Assembly: GCA_002270565.1 (NCBI GenBank)
Contig: NQMI01000005.1
Span: forward strand, 496,001 to 560,000
Direction: 5' to 3'
Source: Stenocarpella maydis
Lineage: Eukaryota > Ascomycota > Sordariomycetes > Diaporthales > Diaporthaceae
DNA: 64,000 nucleotides
Each line of letters begins with the position of its first letter. The stretch's first letter is position 1. Below, piece after piece: positions 21,649 through 34,402 of this stretch. The position numbers were made by a program, and so were the translations under genes. The notes beneath the pieces are model-generated. The model was not told the origin of the DNA and made no database searches. It worked only from the letters and a program-made list of their open reading frames with translations.

Positions 21649-23056
21649 TTTGTGTGCGCCGACTGCCTGACTGCCTCACTCGCTGCCTGCCTGCCTGCCT
21701 GCCACTGCGGAGTGCCTGTCTTCCCGAGCAGCCCAAAATGCAGCCCACATCATGAGCGGCGGTGACCACCGACAGCGACCCTCAGCTGCCGTCAATGGAA
21801 AGCCACAGGTCTTGTTTCGGCCCAATGCGGCGGCACGTGTATGTACATGTTGGATTATCGTTTGTTGGATTGGCAAATGTTGATGCCTACGTCATCTTGC
21901 GACACCTGGCTACTTGGATCCATCAATTACAATGTAACTCCTGAACAGACAGTAGCCACTGTGAATATGTACATGCCATGAGCACCTTGGTCTGGTACCT
22001 GGTACCACCATGTGTACCGTTTGGCTCAACACCGGCCTCCCATCCACTGCTATGTTGTACCGTACCGTATCAGGGGTGCCCCTTCCCTGCGTCCATATTG
22101 CCATTCCTGTGCGCCATCGTTCCGTCTCGGATTACATGTTCGTCTTGTGGAACCTTTTTGTGTGCCCGCCACATTGTCTATCCCAAGGACCGTCTGTACT
22201 CCCCGCCAACAATAAAGAAAATCGCTGCGTACATGTGATGTGAAATGCAGGTCAGCTGCCTCTGCTCACCTCTTGGGTGGCCCCCAGTATATACCAGGTA
22301 TGGGCGGTGGGACGCGAATATGCGATCCTCACGTTGTTGACATGTATGTGAGACGAGGAGAACAAAGGAAAGAAAAAAAAGAAAAAGAAAATATCAACTG
22401 AAGGAATGTCTGTCTTTGCTGCCTCCGTCCGGCGCTGCAAGGCGCCCGGTCCTGCTGCCAGCTCGGGGCCGTCCCAAGTCCGTCTGTAGCTGTTGAAGCT
22501 AGACCGCCACTCGGTCACAAATCCTCGTGTTCCCGAAGGATTCACAGGCATTGGCTCCCCATACCTCGGGCAGACGCCATTCATTTGTATGGCATTGGCT
22601 AGCGGCGCAGGCCTTTCCTCATGTCCCCAAGTCCGGGGCACGGCCAACCCCGCATTATGAAAACATTGCGGGGTGGGGGTGGGGGCGGCAATCGCGAGAC
22701 AGGAGGGGCTACCGCATGCTGAACAGTAGACATTGAAGTTCTGGAAAATAAACATTCATGAATTAGGTGAGAACATAGAAGCCCTGTTGGATTCGGGTGG
22801 CCGTGGAAGGAGCCGAGCTGATAAATACGTGACGATATGAGAGACGAAAGCCGAGTAGGCGCTTGAAAAGGGCCGTGTAGCGAGTCGGCGGTAGGTTGGG
22901 TACCGTGGTTTCGCATCCAGTGAGGATCCGGGGCGGCTGTGGAGGAAACGTGAAATACAATAATCCAGGATTCGCTATGATGATGCTAGGTCGTGTCGGT
23001 CGTAAAATTCGTCAAGGGCGGCTCATGGGTCGCCAGGCAGGACAGGGATGTGCTGG
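21649..23056. other. Intergenic, no supported gene
   Basis: Contains CTGCCTGC-type short repeats at about 21664-21705 and a purine-rich A/G tract at 22365-22392. Open frames overlap in several phases without family features. Confidence 0.5.
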
Positions 23057-25140
23057 TTACTTCCTCAGCCCAACCTTGCCAGCCAGGTTCTTCCAGAATT
23101 TTCTGGCGCCATTCTCGGCCTCGGAGCCCGGGTCCCGGACCATGACGGCGTCGCGCACCATGGGGCCGACAATGTCCTCGTCGCCTAGGTCGGGAAACTT
23201 GCCTTCAGCGTCCAGCATCTTGGGGATGGCGGTCGGGGTGTCGTCCTGGAGGCGGTCCCAGCGGAGCTGTGCATCGCTACCCGGGTTCAGGGCGGCGACG
23301 CGTTCTAGCAGGGCGTCGTGTGCATTCTTCCACTCGCGCTCCGTCTCTGCCCACTTGGCCTCGGTGAGGGCGTAGGCCTTTGAGGTGGTGCCGTAGTGCT
23401 CGCCGGTGCGCACAATATGCTTGGTGTAGTTGATCCTGGCCAGGTCCCAGTCGGCACGGAGGGCGCGGAGGGTGTCGAAGTCTGCGGCCTCGGGGTGGTA
23501 GGGCCGAGGCAAGATGGTGTAGTTGGCATGGCCCAGGCGGTCGGACCAGGCGTCGTGCTGTTCGAGCAGGTGAGGGATGGTGCAGACGACTTCGCTCGTG
23601 GCCACGACCGGCGACGACAGGCTCGTCAGGAGGGGAGGCCGGAAGGAGGAGAAGGACGGCTTGGTGCTCAGGGGCGGCGTGGAGTAGACGGCGTTGGAGT
23701 TGAGCTCGGGGCCGCCCAGCTGAGGGGCGATGGTGGGCGACTGGAGGGGGGAGGGCGCGCGGGACTGGGACTGCGAGGAGATGATGGAGGGAACCTCGTT
23801 CATAAGTGGCGGCAGCAGGGGGGTGGTTGCGAGGGCGCGATCCCTCTCGATGCTCTGGCGCGCGTTTGCTCTCTCGATATCGATGCTGGCGGGGGCGGGG
23901 ATGCTCTCTGTGCTCTCGAACTCGTAGAAGGACAGGGCCGGGGTGGGAGGCATCGGGGGCTCATTGGAGCGGTCGGCAAACTTGCGGCTCGGGGCGGACA
24001 GGGACGAGGAGCGGCTGGTTGAGGTGGCGCGCGAGAGTGCCGGGGGGAGGTCGAGGGAGGGCTCCGAGGCGGCGGTGAAGGCCCTGTGCCTCCGCCTCGT
24101 AGACCTCCAGCGGTTGAGGGTTGGGAAGCGCGAGCCGAGCCGTATGGTGAGACCGGCGAGGGGCGAGTCGGTGCCATTGCGCTTGGAGGGGTGGAGGGAG
24201 GGGTCCTGGTCGCCGTCGCTCAGGAAGCCCATGTCGTACTCGAAGCACGACAGGTCGTTGTCGACGGGGCGAGTCCAGTCGGCACTGTGGACCATATCCG
24301 AGTTCTGGTGAATACATGGCGAGTCACCTGTTTTTTCCCCCAAGGTCAGCAAGGGTTGAAGTAGAGCAGGAAGAAGAAGGGTGCAGTATCAGCGTATCAT
24401 CCCCGGCGTCTACCCCGGCCGAGTGAGCGGGAAAGACCAGGGAGCCACCAGCTCGGGTGAAGAGGCAGAGACCAGACGAGACAAGACTTACACAAACAGT
24501 CATAGAGGCTGCCCATCTGGTCGTCGGTGAACATGGTCATTACAGATCGGCGGTGGTCGGCGCCGTCGTTGTGGTGGTCGAGATCTCCGTCACCGTCGCG
24601 CTCGAAGGGCTCCTCCTGGACGTCTGGTAGGAGTCTCTTGGAAGTGCCCGAGCTGTTGGCATTGTGCGAGGGAGGTTGGGGCGGCTGCTGCTGCTGGGCA
24701 GGCTGTGTTGGTAAGACGGGGCTGTCGGAGCAGGTTGAGGACGAGGCAGTGGCATGGAGGTCGAGGGAGGAGGTGGAGCTGGCGTATCGCAGGTGGCTGC
24801 CTCCGTGGTGTGAGAATGTAGGGGTCAGGGGTGAGGTGAGGTCCGAAGCGGACGAGCTGGAGTTTGGGTTGTAGTAGACGAAGGACTGGTCAAGCTGGTG
24901 GGGCTGCTGGTGGGTTTGTTGTTGTTGCTGTTGTTGTTTTTGTTGATGTTGATGTTGTTGCTGTTGGTGACCGTAAAGGTGGCCGAGGTAGTGGGGGTGT
25001 TGCTGTTGACTTTGGAGTTGGTGTTGTTGATCGTCATGCTGATCACATTGTTCGGACAGCTGCTGGTGCGGTTGCTTGAGCCATGCCCCTCCGTCGGCTG
25101 GCAGTGACAGATCAGCTGGCCGTGATCTCGAAGTAGACAT
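23057..25140 (-). CDS. Gln/His- and Ser/Pro-rich conserved fungal protein of unknown function
   Basis: Two exons, 25140-24492 and 24327-23057, join in phase 1 over a 164-bp intron (GTAAGT...AACAG), giving 639 aa. Residues about 20-80 are Gln/His-rich with runs of Gln around codons at 24890-25060. Residues 85-190 are Ser/Thr/Pro-rich. The middle is disordered with many SP/TP sites and arginine-rich RWRSTRRRHR. The last 170 residues look folded and helical (LEQHDAWSDRLGHANYTI, FDTLRALRADWDLARINY, EAKWAETEREWKNAHDALL) and end in a basic helix FWKNLAGKVGLRK. I recall Sordariomycete homologues carrying only descriptive names about proline and serine content; no biochemical role is known to me. A prion-like N-terminus is possible. 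The upstream region is unusually long and repeat-laden. Confidence 0.82.
24890..25060 (-). repeat. CAG/CAA (poly-Gln/His) coding repeat
   Basis: Imperfect triplet repeats encoding Gln and His runs near the N-terminus of the preceding gene. Mixed CAG/CAA codons suggest selection for the residues, not a fresh expansion. Confidence 0.8.
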
Positions 25141-26089
25141 TATTGTTTGTTTGTCTGCCTGTCTGTTTCTGTGTGTCCGTATGTGTGGGGGTTGGACTCC
25201 GTGGTCACGATCCTTCTCGTCGGATCGATCTGATCTGATGTCGTGCGTGGGTGATGTCCGATTGGCGTCCCGGGCTTCTTGCTTCCTCCTCCTTCTGGCT
25301 CAGCACACAACAAACACACTCGGCCCTCGTCACTTTTTCTTCTTTTGGCCGCCTCAAGTACAAGCACACTCGCTCGCTCACACCAAACACGAAGCACGAT
25401 GCAAAGGCTCTTTGTTTTCGTTCCGAGTTCCCAATTGTGGCGGTGGTTGCTGGTGTAATTTGGCTGTTTGGGGGAAAATTGGTGGTGAGATAAAGACGAC
25501 GAGGAGGTCGTGGTGGTTGAGGTGGTGGAGGTGGAGGTGCAGGGTTGATCTTGGGAAGGAAGGAAGTGAGCGAGTCTTGTGTGTGTGTGTTGTCGCGTGG
25601 TATTATCTTGGGACTGGTAAACTGTACTGCATGCAGTTCCCGGGGGAGAAGGGTGAGGGGTGGCAATTGGGTGATGAGCATGGAAAGTTTTGGGGCGGGT
25701 TTTTTTGGCTGGAAAGGGTGACAGTCATGACGATCCTGGCTGGCAACCCTGCAAAGGTCGAGCTCATGGATCAGAGTTTCTGGCATGGCAGGGGCAGTGG
25801 CAGGGGTCGCTTTCCTGACCTGGCAGCCTGGATGTTCTTTCCGGTCGCTGGCCAGCCGTTGTGGATTTGGTTGTTCAATTGTTTTGGTTGGCTGCTGGGT
25901 CAGTGCGGGCTGTAAGGGCAGGGGTGGCAGCAGCCCAGCCCGATGAGTGAGTGAGTGAGAGAAAATCAGGAAACGGCAGCAACCTTGCAGGGGAACTGGG
26001 AGATACCCCAAGTATGTATGTATACACCTAATACATGTATGTATCTACACACGCACATACACACACACAACAAACACACGATGCACAAC

Positions 26090-26124
<35 letters not shown>
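26090..26124 (+). repeat. CA microsatellite
   Basis: About 17 perfect AC units, preceded by interrupted ACAC tracts from 26048. Confidence 0.95.
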
Positions 26125-26127
<3 letters not shown>

Positions 26128-26591
26128 CGGCACATACACGACACACGCACACCACCTACACGCATGGTACAGTAGCGCCATGTGGCCGTTTGAACTCCCA
26201 AAATCCACTACTATGCTAGTGCAGCATGATGTACGCACCTACACTACAGTAGTCCCTTTCTCTCCCACGGTAGCCCGGAAAACGGCGTCTACTAAACCCG
26301 AAAGGGAGCTCCCCGGTGCACGGATTGGCTGTGGCACAACCATCCAACCCTGCCAGGGTGTCTGTGGAAGGGGACAACCCGGACAGCACCTGGCTTAGCG
26401 TACTAACCACCTGGGCATGTTAGAAGGAGAAGCTTGCGTGTTTGCAGTAGCAAGTGTCGCTGATGCTGCTGCTGCTGTTGACGGCAAGTGCTAAGGGGAT
26501 GAATGAATGCCTGGGCCTGGCTGGCATCATCTCGCCTACTCCTTCCGTCCTACTCTCCCAAGTGCTGCCACCACAACGCCGGCATATGGGC

Positions 26592-26613
26592 TGTGTGTGT
26601 GTGTGTGTGTGTG
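26592..26613 (+). repeat. TG microsatellite
   Basis: Eleven perfect TG units in noncoding DNA. Confidence 0.95.
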
Positions 26614-28121
26614 CCACGGCATTATCGTGTATACCTTTATTGGTAGAGACTAAGGCATCAAATATACTGCCTACTACTCCGTACAGAAAAAGAGAGACAT
26701 CGTACACAAAGCCCAGCATGGCGCCCAGAGACACGCAGGCGCCGTGCGAGGAGGCAAGGGCTGGCATATCCATCGTCTCAATTGACGCCGGGCAGACGAG
26801 TTCGTTTCGAAAGAAACCCTCAATGCCACCTCCTCGCCCGGCATTCTCATCAGGGCTGGCCATCACCTGCTTACACCTCTCACACGCTTCTCTCTCTCGC
26901 ATCAGTCCTGGTCCAATCGACCCCGGTGCTGCATGCTCGAGTCCATGCGGTCATGCTGCCATTCTTGTCTTGTCTCCATCCAGCACCCTCCCAGCCTCCC
27001 AGACCATCGGATTGCAAGACGCCCAGGGGCATGACAACAGGCATGGGTACCTGGGATACTTGGCACTCTTTTTTTTTTCTGTGTGTGTGTGTACTGCGTA
27101 CTATGACAGGGTTTCCTACAAAAGTGATTACACAAACGCGCGCATACACATGTCGCGTCTTGACTTCCTCTGGCCCAACAACACACACACACATCAACTA
27201 CGTCCGGCACGCCGACGCACGGGTGCGCTGGCCCAAGGTGCCAAAGCCGCAGCCCGGGTGGGGGGCCTCGCCAAACCGGTCCCAGGTCTCTGCCACGTGA
27301 AGAGAGAGAGAGAGCATCAAGCTAGGTAGGCATGATGATGTGGTGTCACTCAATTCCGGGGGAGGGCGGGAGGGGGGAAGGGCAAGCATGGGCCTGTACG
27401 GAGTAGCCAAGCAGTACCCTCTGCCGTTCTAGGCACGCCATGTCTTGTAGCGCAGCTCTGCTATTGCACGGCCCGTCCTCCTCCTCCTGCACGCGCGCCC
27501 GTCTGCGCGTACATACTGCCGTACGTTCTGTTTTGTTCTGCATAACATTTGCAGTTGTTTTGCTGGTGCTGGTGCTGTTGCATCTCGCACCACGTTGCGT
27601 TGCCTGCTGCGGACCAACCTTGGAAGGTGGACTTTTCTCTTTTGGCGTGGCAGGCAGTGATAGGATGGATACCTCTTTTCCAGCGCACACTCTGGACGAT
27701 ATTGGCTCTCGCGCCAGACAAGATGATGCGCGCGCACACACCCGCGCAGTGCTGCTGGTGGGCCGTGGTGTGGTGGCGGTGCGGTGCGATGCGGTGCGGT
27801 GCGGCAGGATCGAGAGCCCGACCACACGGTGTGAGCGGGAAGGACGAGCTGGATGGTGTTATCACGTCACGACTTTTCTTCTGACTGGACTTGTTTGTGC
27901 TGTTACTGGTGGTGGTGGTGGCGGCTGCCGGTCAAGCTTGAGGATCCACCAACCAACCTTGAAGGCAGCATGGGCGGCTTGCCAAGCAAGTCTTGACCCG
28001 AAAGAGCGATGCTGATCCGGCTGAGGACCATGACTGCAGGTCGGGGTGGGGGTACAGTATTTAGGGCATTTGCCCAATGGCCTTGCAGACTGACATGCAA
28101 GAGAGGTTCTAGGCTGCCAAA

Positions 28122-28194
28122 AGTGTGTGTGTGTGTGTGTGCCATGGTGGTGTGCGACTTCTAGGCTTTTCTTTTCTTTTCTTTTCTTTCTTTC
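28122..28194 (+). repeat. TG and TTTTC microsatellites
   Basis: A TG run at 28122-28141 is followed by four to five TTTTC units and TTTC units at 28167-28194. Confidence 0.9.
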
Positions 28195-31100
28195 ATCTAT
28201 CTGGTCTTTTTTCTCCCGCCTTCACTTCTGATCCTTCTCAATGGCCGGGCAGGGTTTGCCATATTGCGGCCCGGAGTCGCTGGAACGAGTCACGGTATAG
28301 ACGGGAGCAACAAGTCGAAAGTTCTAGCGCGTGTGTACTACGCTCGTGTACACGGTAGTGTAGAGACTAACTTGGGCAGGTCCTTGTTCCCCCATTGGCC
28401 CGCCTCAGGCATTTACTTGCTGGAAAGTCGTCATTGCTACCCTCTCGTGCCCTCTGCATCGCCCCGTCGGGGAATTGCTGCTACCGCCCAGCCAGCCAGC
28501 CAGCCAGCCTATCTGGGCGCCTGTGCCACCACTCCCACCACCTGCTCGAGTACGGAGCACACCAGGTGTGTACTGCGGTATGTACATGCCTTATTATTAT
28601 TAGAATTTAGTACAGGCAGCCAGGTGGGCTATGTAGTACCCACAGCAAGCGAGCGGGCAAGCGAGCGGGCGTGCGAGCCAGCGAAACCAGCGAGGGCCGA
28701 GGCCTGGCGTGTCGCCGGCCGGCGGGCACCAGGCCCGGAGGGGAGGGACATCAGGGCCCACGCTGTTGGGCGCGCGCGCTTTTTTGGGGGACCGGGGGAC
28801 GTGAGCTCGTGTGAGCCAGCCACTCACTACCCGTGACGTAGTGTACATATTTGCGTAGTGTATACTATATACGGAGTATACACATACACACTACTCTGCG
28901 CAGGTGGTGAAACGGCGGTTCCCTCGTGACAAGTCTTTGCGGCCCGCCCCAAGACGTGGTAGTGTGGACTCTGGTCTGTGTGCCTGGCTGGCGGCGACGC
29001 CACCTCGGTCCCGGGTGCGGACAATATATTGTATGCGGGACTTGCATGGGTTACTACGGAGTAGTGTGTCTCCTCGCCCGTGACGCTCGACTGCGCCAGC
29101 GGCTGGGTTGTTGAAACACCCACCCAGCACCGTGGGCAAAACTGTCCAGGCAGAGCGATGACGAAGCAGCGGTCCAATCCGAATTGGTCGACGAAAAAGG
29201 CGACCCGGGGGGCTGGGCAGGACGCAAGACACACAAGAACAGACCGGCATTCGGCGTGTGGGCCGGTGGGACCTCTGATACTGATGCTGATGGGGGTCTC
29301 TTCAGCCCTGGACCCGGGCCCGGGCCTGGAACCTGGGCCTGGACGATCTCGGCTTTCTTTTCCCTTTTCAAGCTCCAGCCGTGCTGTGACGCTGCAACCC
29401 CTGCCTGTTGTTCCCTGGCGGGTGCCACGAGAGCGACTGGGAGACGCCATGGCAGCAGAATTGGCTTTCCCGGGGGGCCCTCCCAGCGCCTCCGCCTCTG
29501 CGGCTAATTGACTAGGGATACCGGAGCCTGCCAGTGGCTTCTCAGAGCACACAGCTCAAGGGTTTTCCCGATTAGGTTGGGGTGCAGGTAAGGGTGCTGA
29601 ATGACCCTGCGCCGCACTGCTCAGCAGTACAGCATGTGCTTGACGTGGTCACAACCTCTACCCTTGACACCGTGTGTGTGGAGGCGGCTGAACAAGGACA
29701 TGATTGATCGGACCGTCCCAAGAGTGCGGAGTATGCCATGAGGGATTAACAGGAATATGGCCGTCCCACATGACAAGACTGGCTGTCAGTGTCAAGGCCA
29801 GCGTCAATGCCAGTTCTTATGACTGCGAACGTGCGCGATCTTCTCGGCAGTACGTGGGCTCCGGCACAGGGGGCTGGGCATGGCAGAGAAAAAAAGGAAA
29901 ACAAAAAGAGATAAAGTAAAAAGAAAAGCAAATGAAAGAGACCAAACCACGGCGCTGGTTTGGTTGGTTCGTTTCAAGTGGACCAGCCCGTGGGCAGAAG
30001 AGGAAACACGAACACGCTCCAGAGGAAACACGAATACGCTCCAGTTGGCGAGGATGGCTGCTAAAGCCCACCGACACATAATGACGGAGCGGCCTGAGCA
30101 CAGAGGCCCTGGGCCGTGGGTGTTCAGGCACAGGGTCCTGAGGGGCTGGCCAGAACCGGGAAACAAGTTAAAAAAAAAATAAAAAAAGTTAAGAACAGAA
30201 AACAACATAAAATAAAAAATTGCAGCACCGTCATAGCACAGATCCATTTGGTGTGGGTGGCAGACCATGCCAGAGGAGAAATTTTAAAGAGTTTTTCTCA
30301 TGGCCTGTCTCGTTTCAGTTAGGGGGGAAGAAGAAGACTTGCAAGATTGACAAGAATGACATCAACCGAAGAAGCATACAGCAAGACTGACTCTGTAGCG
30401 GCCAGGAGAGAATCTACTGTGTAAGTAGTGGAGAAAGACCAGGAAAAGACAGAAAGACAGACGAGACGGCCAGATTCGGAAGGGGGAATGAGCATCATCC
30501 TGGAGGCTGGGCCGTGCTTGCCCCAACCCCTACCCCTCCCGCGCTGCCCTGCACGGCTGAGTGGGGAGCAGGCACGAGACCATCAAGATCCGACAGATTC
30601 CTGTTGGCCGGATCCGTTATCCCGCTTCCCCACCACGGAAGCATCACCACGCGTTTTGGGACAGAGGCTGAGAGGACAGAGGACACGAGACAGACAGATC
30701 TGGACGGACATGACAGGCCCAAGCCATGCCAAGCCGCCGTGTTGTAGTGCACAGTACTCCGTACTCTGCGAGTATGTACTCTGCGAGGGCAGTGGGATGC
30801 AACCTGCCTGGCTTCTATTCCCGAATCAGCAGGGACGCCCCCTGGGCGCCCACCTCGTCAGCCGAGCCAATGCTAATCTCTGTGGGTGTACGACTGTGCT
30901 CGTCCGAGTCCGTCTGAACTGAGTCCGAGGTAAGTGCCATGTTTCGTTTCGTTTGCGCCTCGCGCCAGCACAAACCTTAAATGGTAATAGTAAAAAAGAG
31001 AGAGATTTTGAAGGCTTGTTTGTCTTGTGTGGGTGAGCGAGACTGCTTGATCGACTGGTCGACCGACTGACTGATCATTTTGTCAGCCTCAACCCCGGCC

Positions 31101-34100
31101 GCTTGTGGCTCAACACCACCACCAAGTCCGAATCCCACCCACAGGCCGGCCACGAAGCAACCAGCAGTGCTCCCCCACGAGACACGGTGCCCTGAAACAG
31201 ACGGGCGGGCCACCCAACCAACCGTACCCAGCGCCAGGACAGCGACGACTGCTGTGCTCTGCCAGTCCTGCCTGAGCTCCCGTGGCACCGCAGCTGCAAG
31301 TGGTGCGCGCCCGAAGCTCATGTCCATGCTGCCCTGCCTGCTGTAGCTCAGCCATCTCGTCCCTCCCGAGCTGCTCTGAGCTGCAGGCAAGTGGCCACCG
31401 GCCGGGCATGTGGTGACAGCACGCGAACGCAACACAACACATGGAGGGCACACACACCCCAGCTCCAATCAATCGATCAACCAGTCAATAGTCAGACTTG
31501 ATAACCCCCCGATCCATCATCACACCTGCACAACCTCCTCCAGTCTCTCGTCAGCCCCGTGCCGCCATGTCCCGCTCCCGCTCCCGCTCCCGCCCCTAGT
31601 GCCCCGGCCCGTCTGCCGTGCTCCCTCTGTTCGGTCCTCTCACCGTGATTCATGGCCACACCAGCATGCTGGCGCTCGGCCGGTCTAGACACCCTTGCAG
31701 GCTGCGTGTGTCCGCCCACGCTGCTCTGCTCGTCGAGCTGTGGTCACTGGTCAGGGGCTTGAGGAGTCAAGGTCCGCTGCGGCACGACAACACAGCATGC
31801 GTACATATATATCTACATACATACATATATGCATACATACATGCATATCCCACATCATCATTGACCCCTCTATCAACCACTGTCTTGGGCCTAGTCACTG
31901 CTGCAGGACACCCTCATCACGCCGCCCAAGCCAGCCCGTGTGTTTCCTCACCCAACCCCTACACACTCCCCATTGATTCCATCCCTCATCCCCTTGGAGA
32001 GAACGAACCTCTTCTCCCCGCCCTCCTTCCCTCCCCCGAGTCAACCACACGTTGCAGTCGTCGGCCCCAGCCGCCCCTCGTCTCATGTGGCACCATCGCA
32101 GCTCATGCTTCGAGACCGCCCGTCTTCACCGACAATGCTATTAAATCTTCCTCGGATGCTAAAATCCTTACGAGTTTCGTATGCCCTCGGGAGACCTCGA
32201 GAGCCGCCGTGATGGGCTGCTTAGAGTTTGTGGCGTCCGAGTTATCAGCTTTTACCATCCTCGAGGCTTGACTGGATTACCAATCCTCCATAGTTCCAAT
32301 GTTCGCTCGGGCGACGAGTCTGACCTTGGCGGACCGGGTCCAAAGACCAGCAGAAATGACACGCAAGAGACGTCTCTCTGCCGTGGTACCCTGCATTAGT
32401 ACGTGCCTCGACTATTTAGGAAACATATTGAGTTCACTGACCAACAAGCATTCGCCTTGTAGCACGCTCCTTCCACTCACACCTGGCCTCGTGCCTGATT
32501 AGACTCCACCATCCAGAGCCTCTCCCCACACAAAGAGAGTGTAAAACGTACATACATACTCAAGTCTTGCGCCCAAAGTCAATGGGTGATTTGCCTCGCT
32601 CGGTGGCCACCATGATCCCTGCGCCGTGAGCTGCTTGTCTGCTTGGTGTCTACGCGGCCGTCAGATGAGCCCCTGGGCACTGCACACGCATCACGTCAGC
32701 TTTCCGCTCCCCCGACCGCATTCGCGCGAGGTTTATTATACACGCCTTGTGCGGAATGCTACTTTACGAAGCCCTATGTCGTCTGTCCGCCCTCCTGGAA
32801 GCAGGGCTTCGCTCTACCGACATCCTGTCCACTCAGACAAATCTGTGTCGCCCCTTGCATTAGTCCCCTTATTAGCGGATACTTGGCCCGGGGTGGTGGA
32901 GGGCCGCCCATGTTGCTCATTCGATGCCAGCCCTCACCCAGCACATGCCCAAAAGGCAAATACCATGGGTCATGGATACGCCCATATCGCCCAACCGAGC
33001 CCAGACACGGTTCCCGACTGCAGGCCCGCCCGCCCGTCCTGCATGCCTTGGATCATTCTTGCTAACGGACAGCAACTTGCGTTGCACTCAACCTTTTTCT
33101 CTCGACTCCCCTCGATGATACCCGAGGGTCGCATTGTCAAAATGGATCGATCGGCCTTTGATGGCGGGCACGGGGTGGTGTAACCAAGGAGACTGGGGGC
33201 ACATATTCCCAACCCTCGTGATATGCTACTGGCAGTTCCGCCCTCCAATATGCTCGCCCGACTGTTGGCCCAACATGCTGCTCACGAGGCAAGGCTTCCC
33301 CGGAATGTTGGCGGTTGAGTATCTGGGTGACAACTCAGCACGAGGGTGCACGGGGAGCCCTAGAGAACAATACGACGACCGGCCTTCATGTCTTCTCAAC
33401 CCGTTCCCACCTTGCTAGGCCAGAGACGTCCTTTCGGCCTCAGCATGTGTCCCCCCCTGCCGTTCATTTCTTGTCCCGCACTATTGCTTCGACTATTAGC
33501 CCAGTGGCATCTGTGGCCAGAGGTTAAATCTGCGGGACTGTGACACACAATGGCTCAACAATAAACGGGTCGTCGAACCTGAGAGCACTGCACAGAGAAA
33601 AACCATGACAGGTGGCAGGCCGTACGAGGGAGGGAAAAACCCATGTGGATGGCACCCAGGTACCGGGGCATGGCGCAGACCACGTTTGCGCATACCTAGT
33701 GTAGTCCGCCCGTCCGCCCGCCCTGCCGCCGGGGCTTGGCCAAGTATCTCCGCGGGCCGTTTGTGGGTTTTTTTTTTTTTTTCTTATTTTTTGCCGTGTG
33801 GAGACCGGCTGATGGACTGCCCCCCCCCCCCCCACCTCCTCCTCCGGTGGCGATGCTCATGATGATCGCCGTCGCCATCGATTCTATCTGTCCCTAGCGC
33901 CCCCCCTCCCCCCCACCCCTTCCTCGTGCAGCGCACATGGCGTCATGTAGAGGAGCTGGACCTGTTGCGCTGGGGAGTCGTCCGAAGATTATGGTGTAAG
34001 CCCCCTGTGGTGCGACAGCGGCAATAGGTCAGTCCGCGGGCCGGCGCGTGGTCCTCCTCCTCCTCCTGCTTCTTAGTCTGATGTGTGTTCCCCCTCCCCC

Positions 34101-34378
34101 CCTCCCCTCCACCTATCACAACCACCAAGACGGACCTCGCTGCCGATGTGCCGGGGCCATGTTCGAGATATAGATATAGCTGGGCTCTAGCGCTAACAGG
34201 TGTCTTGTCGGGGCCCCGGCGTCGGACAAACGCCGGGCGCGCATGACTACCTGTGTAGGGTAGCAGATAGTACGTTGGGGCCCGCGGCACGGAGGAGGGT
34301 CTGGTAAGTAGTGGCCTGGAATGCTGGCGTCTGCCTTGTTGAGTGTTGGAAAATGTATCGTGAAAGAGCCAAACGGGG

Positions 34379-34402
34379 AGTAGTAGTAGTAGTAGTAGTA
34401 GT
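34379..34402 (+). repeat. AGT trinucleotide microsatellite
   Basis: Eight perfect AGT units in noncoding DNA. Confidence 0.95.

Noticed and set aside
26454..27329. 291-codon open frame on the plus strand
   Set aside because: Runs through TG microsatellites and low-complexity DNA, overlaps other open frames, and shows no domain, signal or splice support.
32626..33183. 185-codon open frame on the plus strand
   Set aside because: Overlaps a frame of similar length in another phase (32643-33065); composition is not protein-like and there is no family resemblance.
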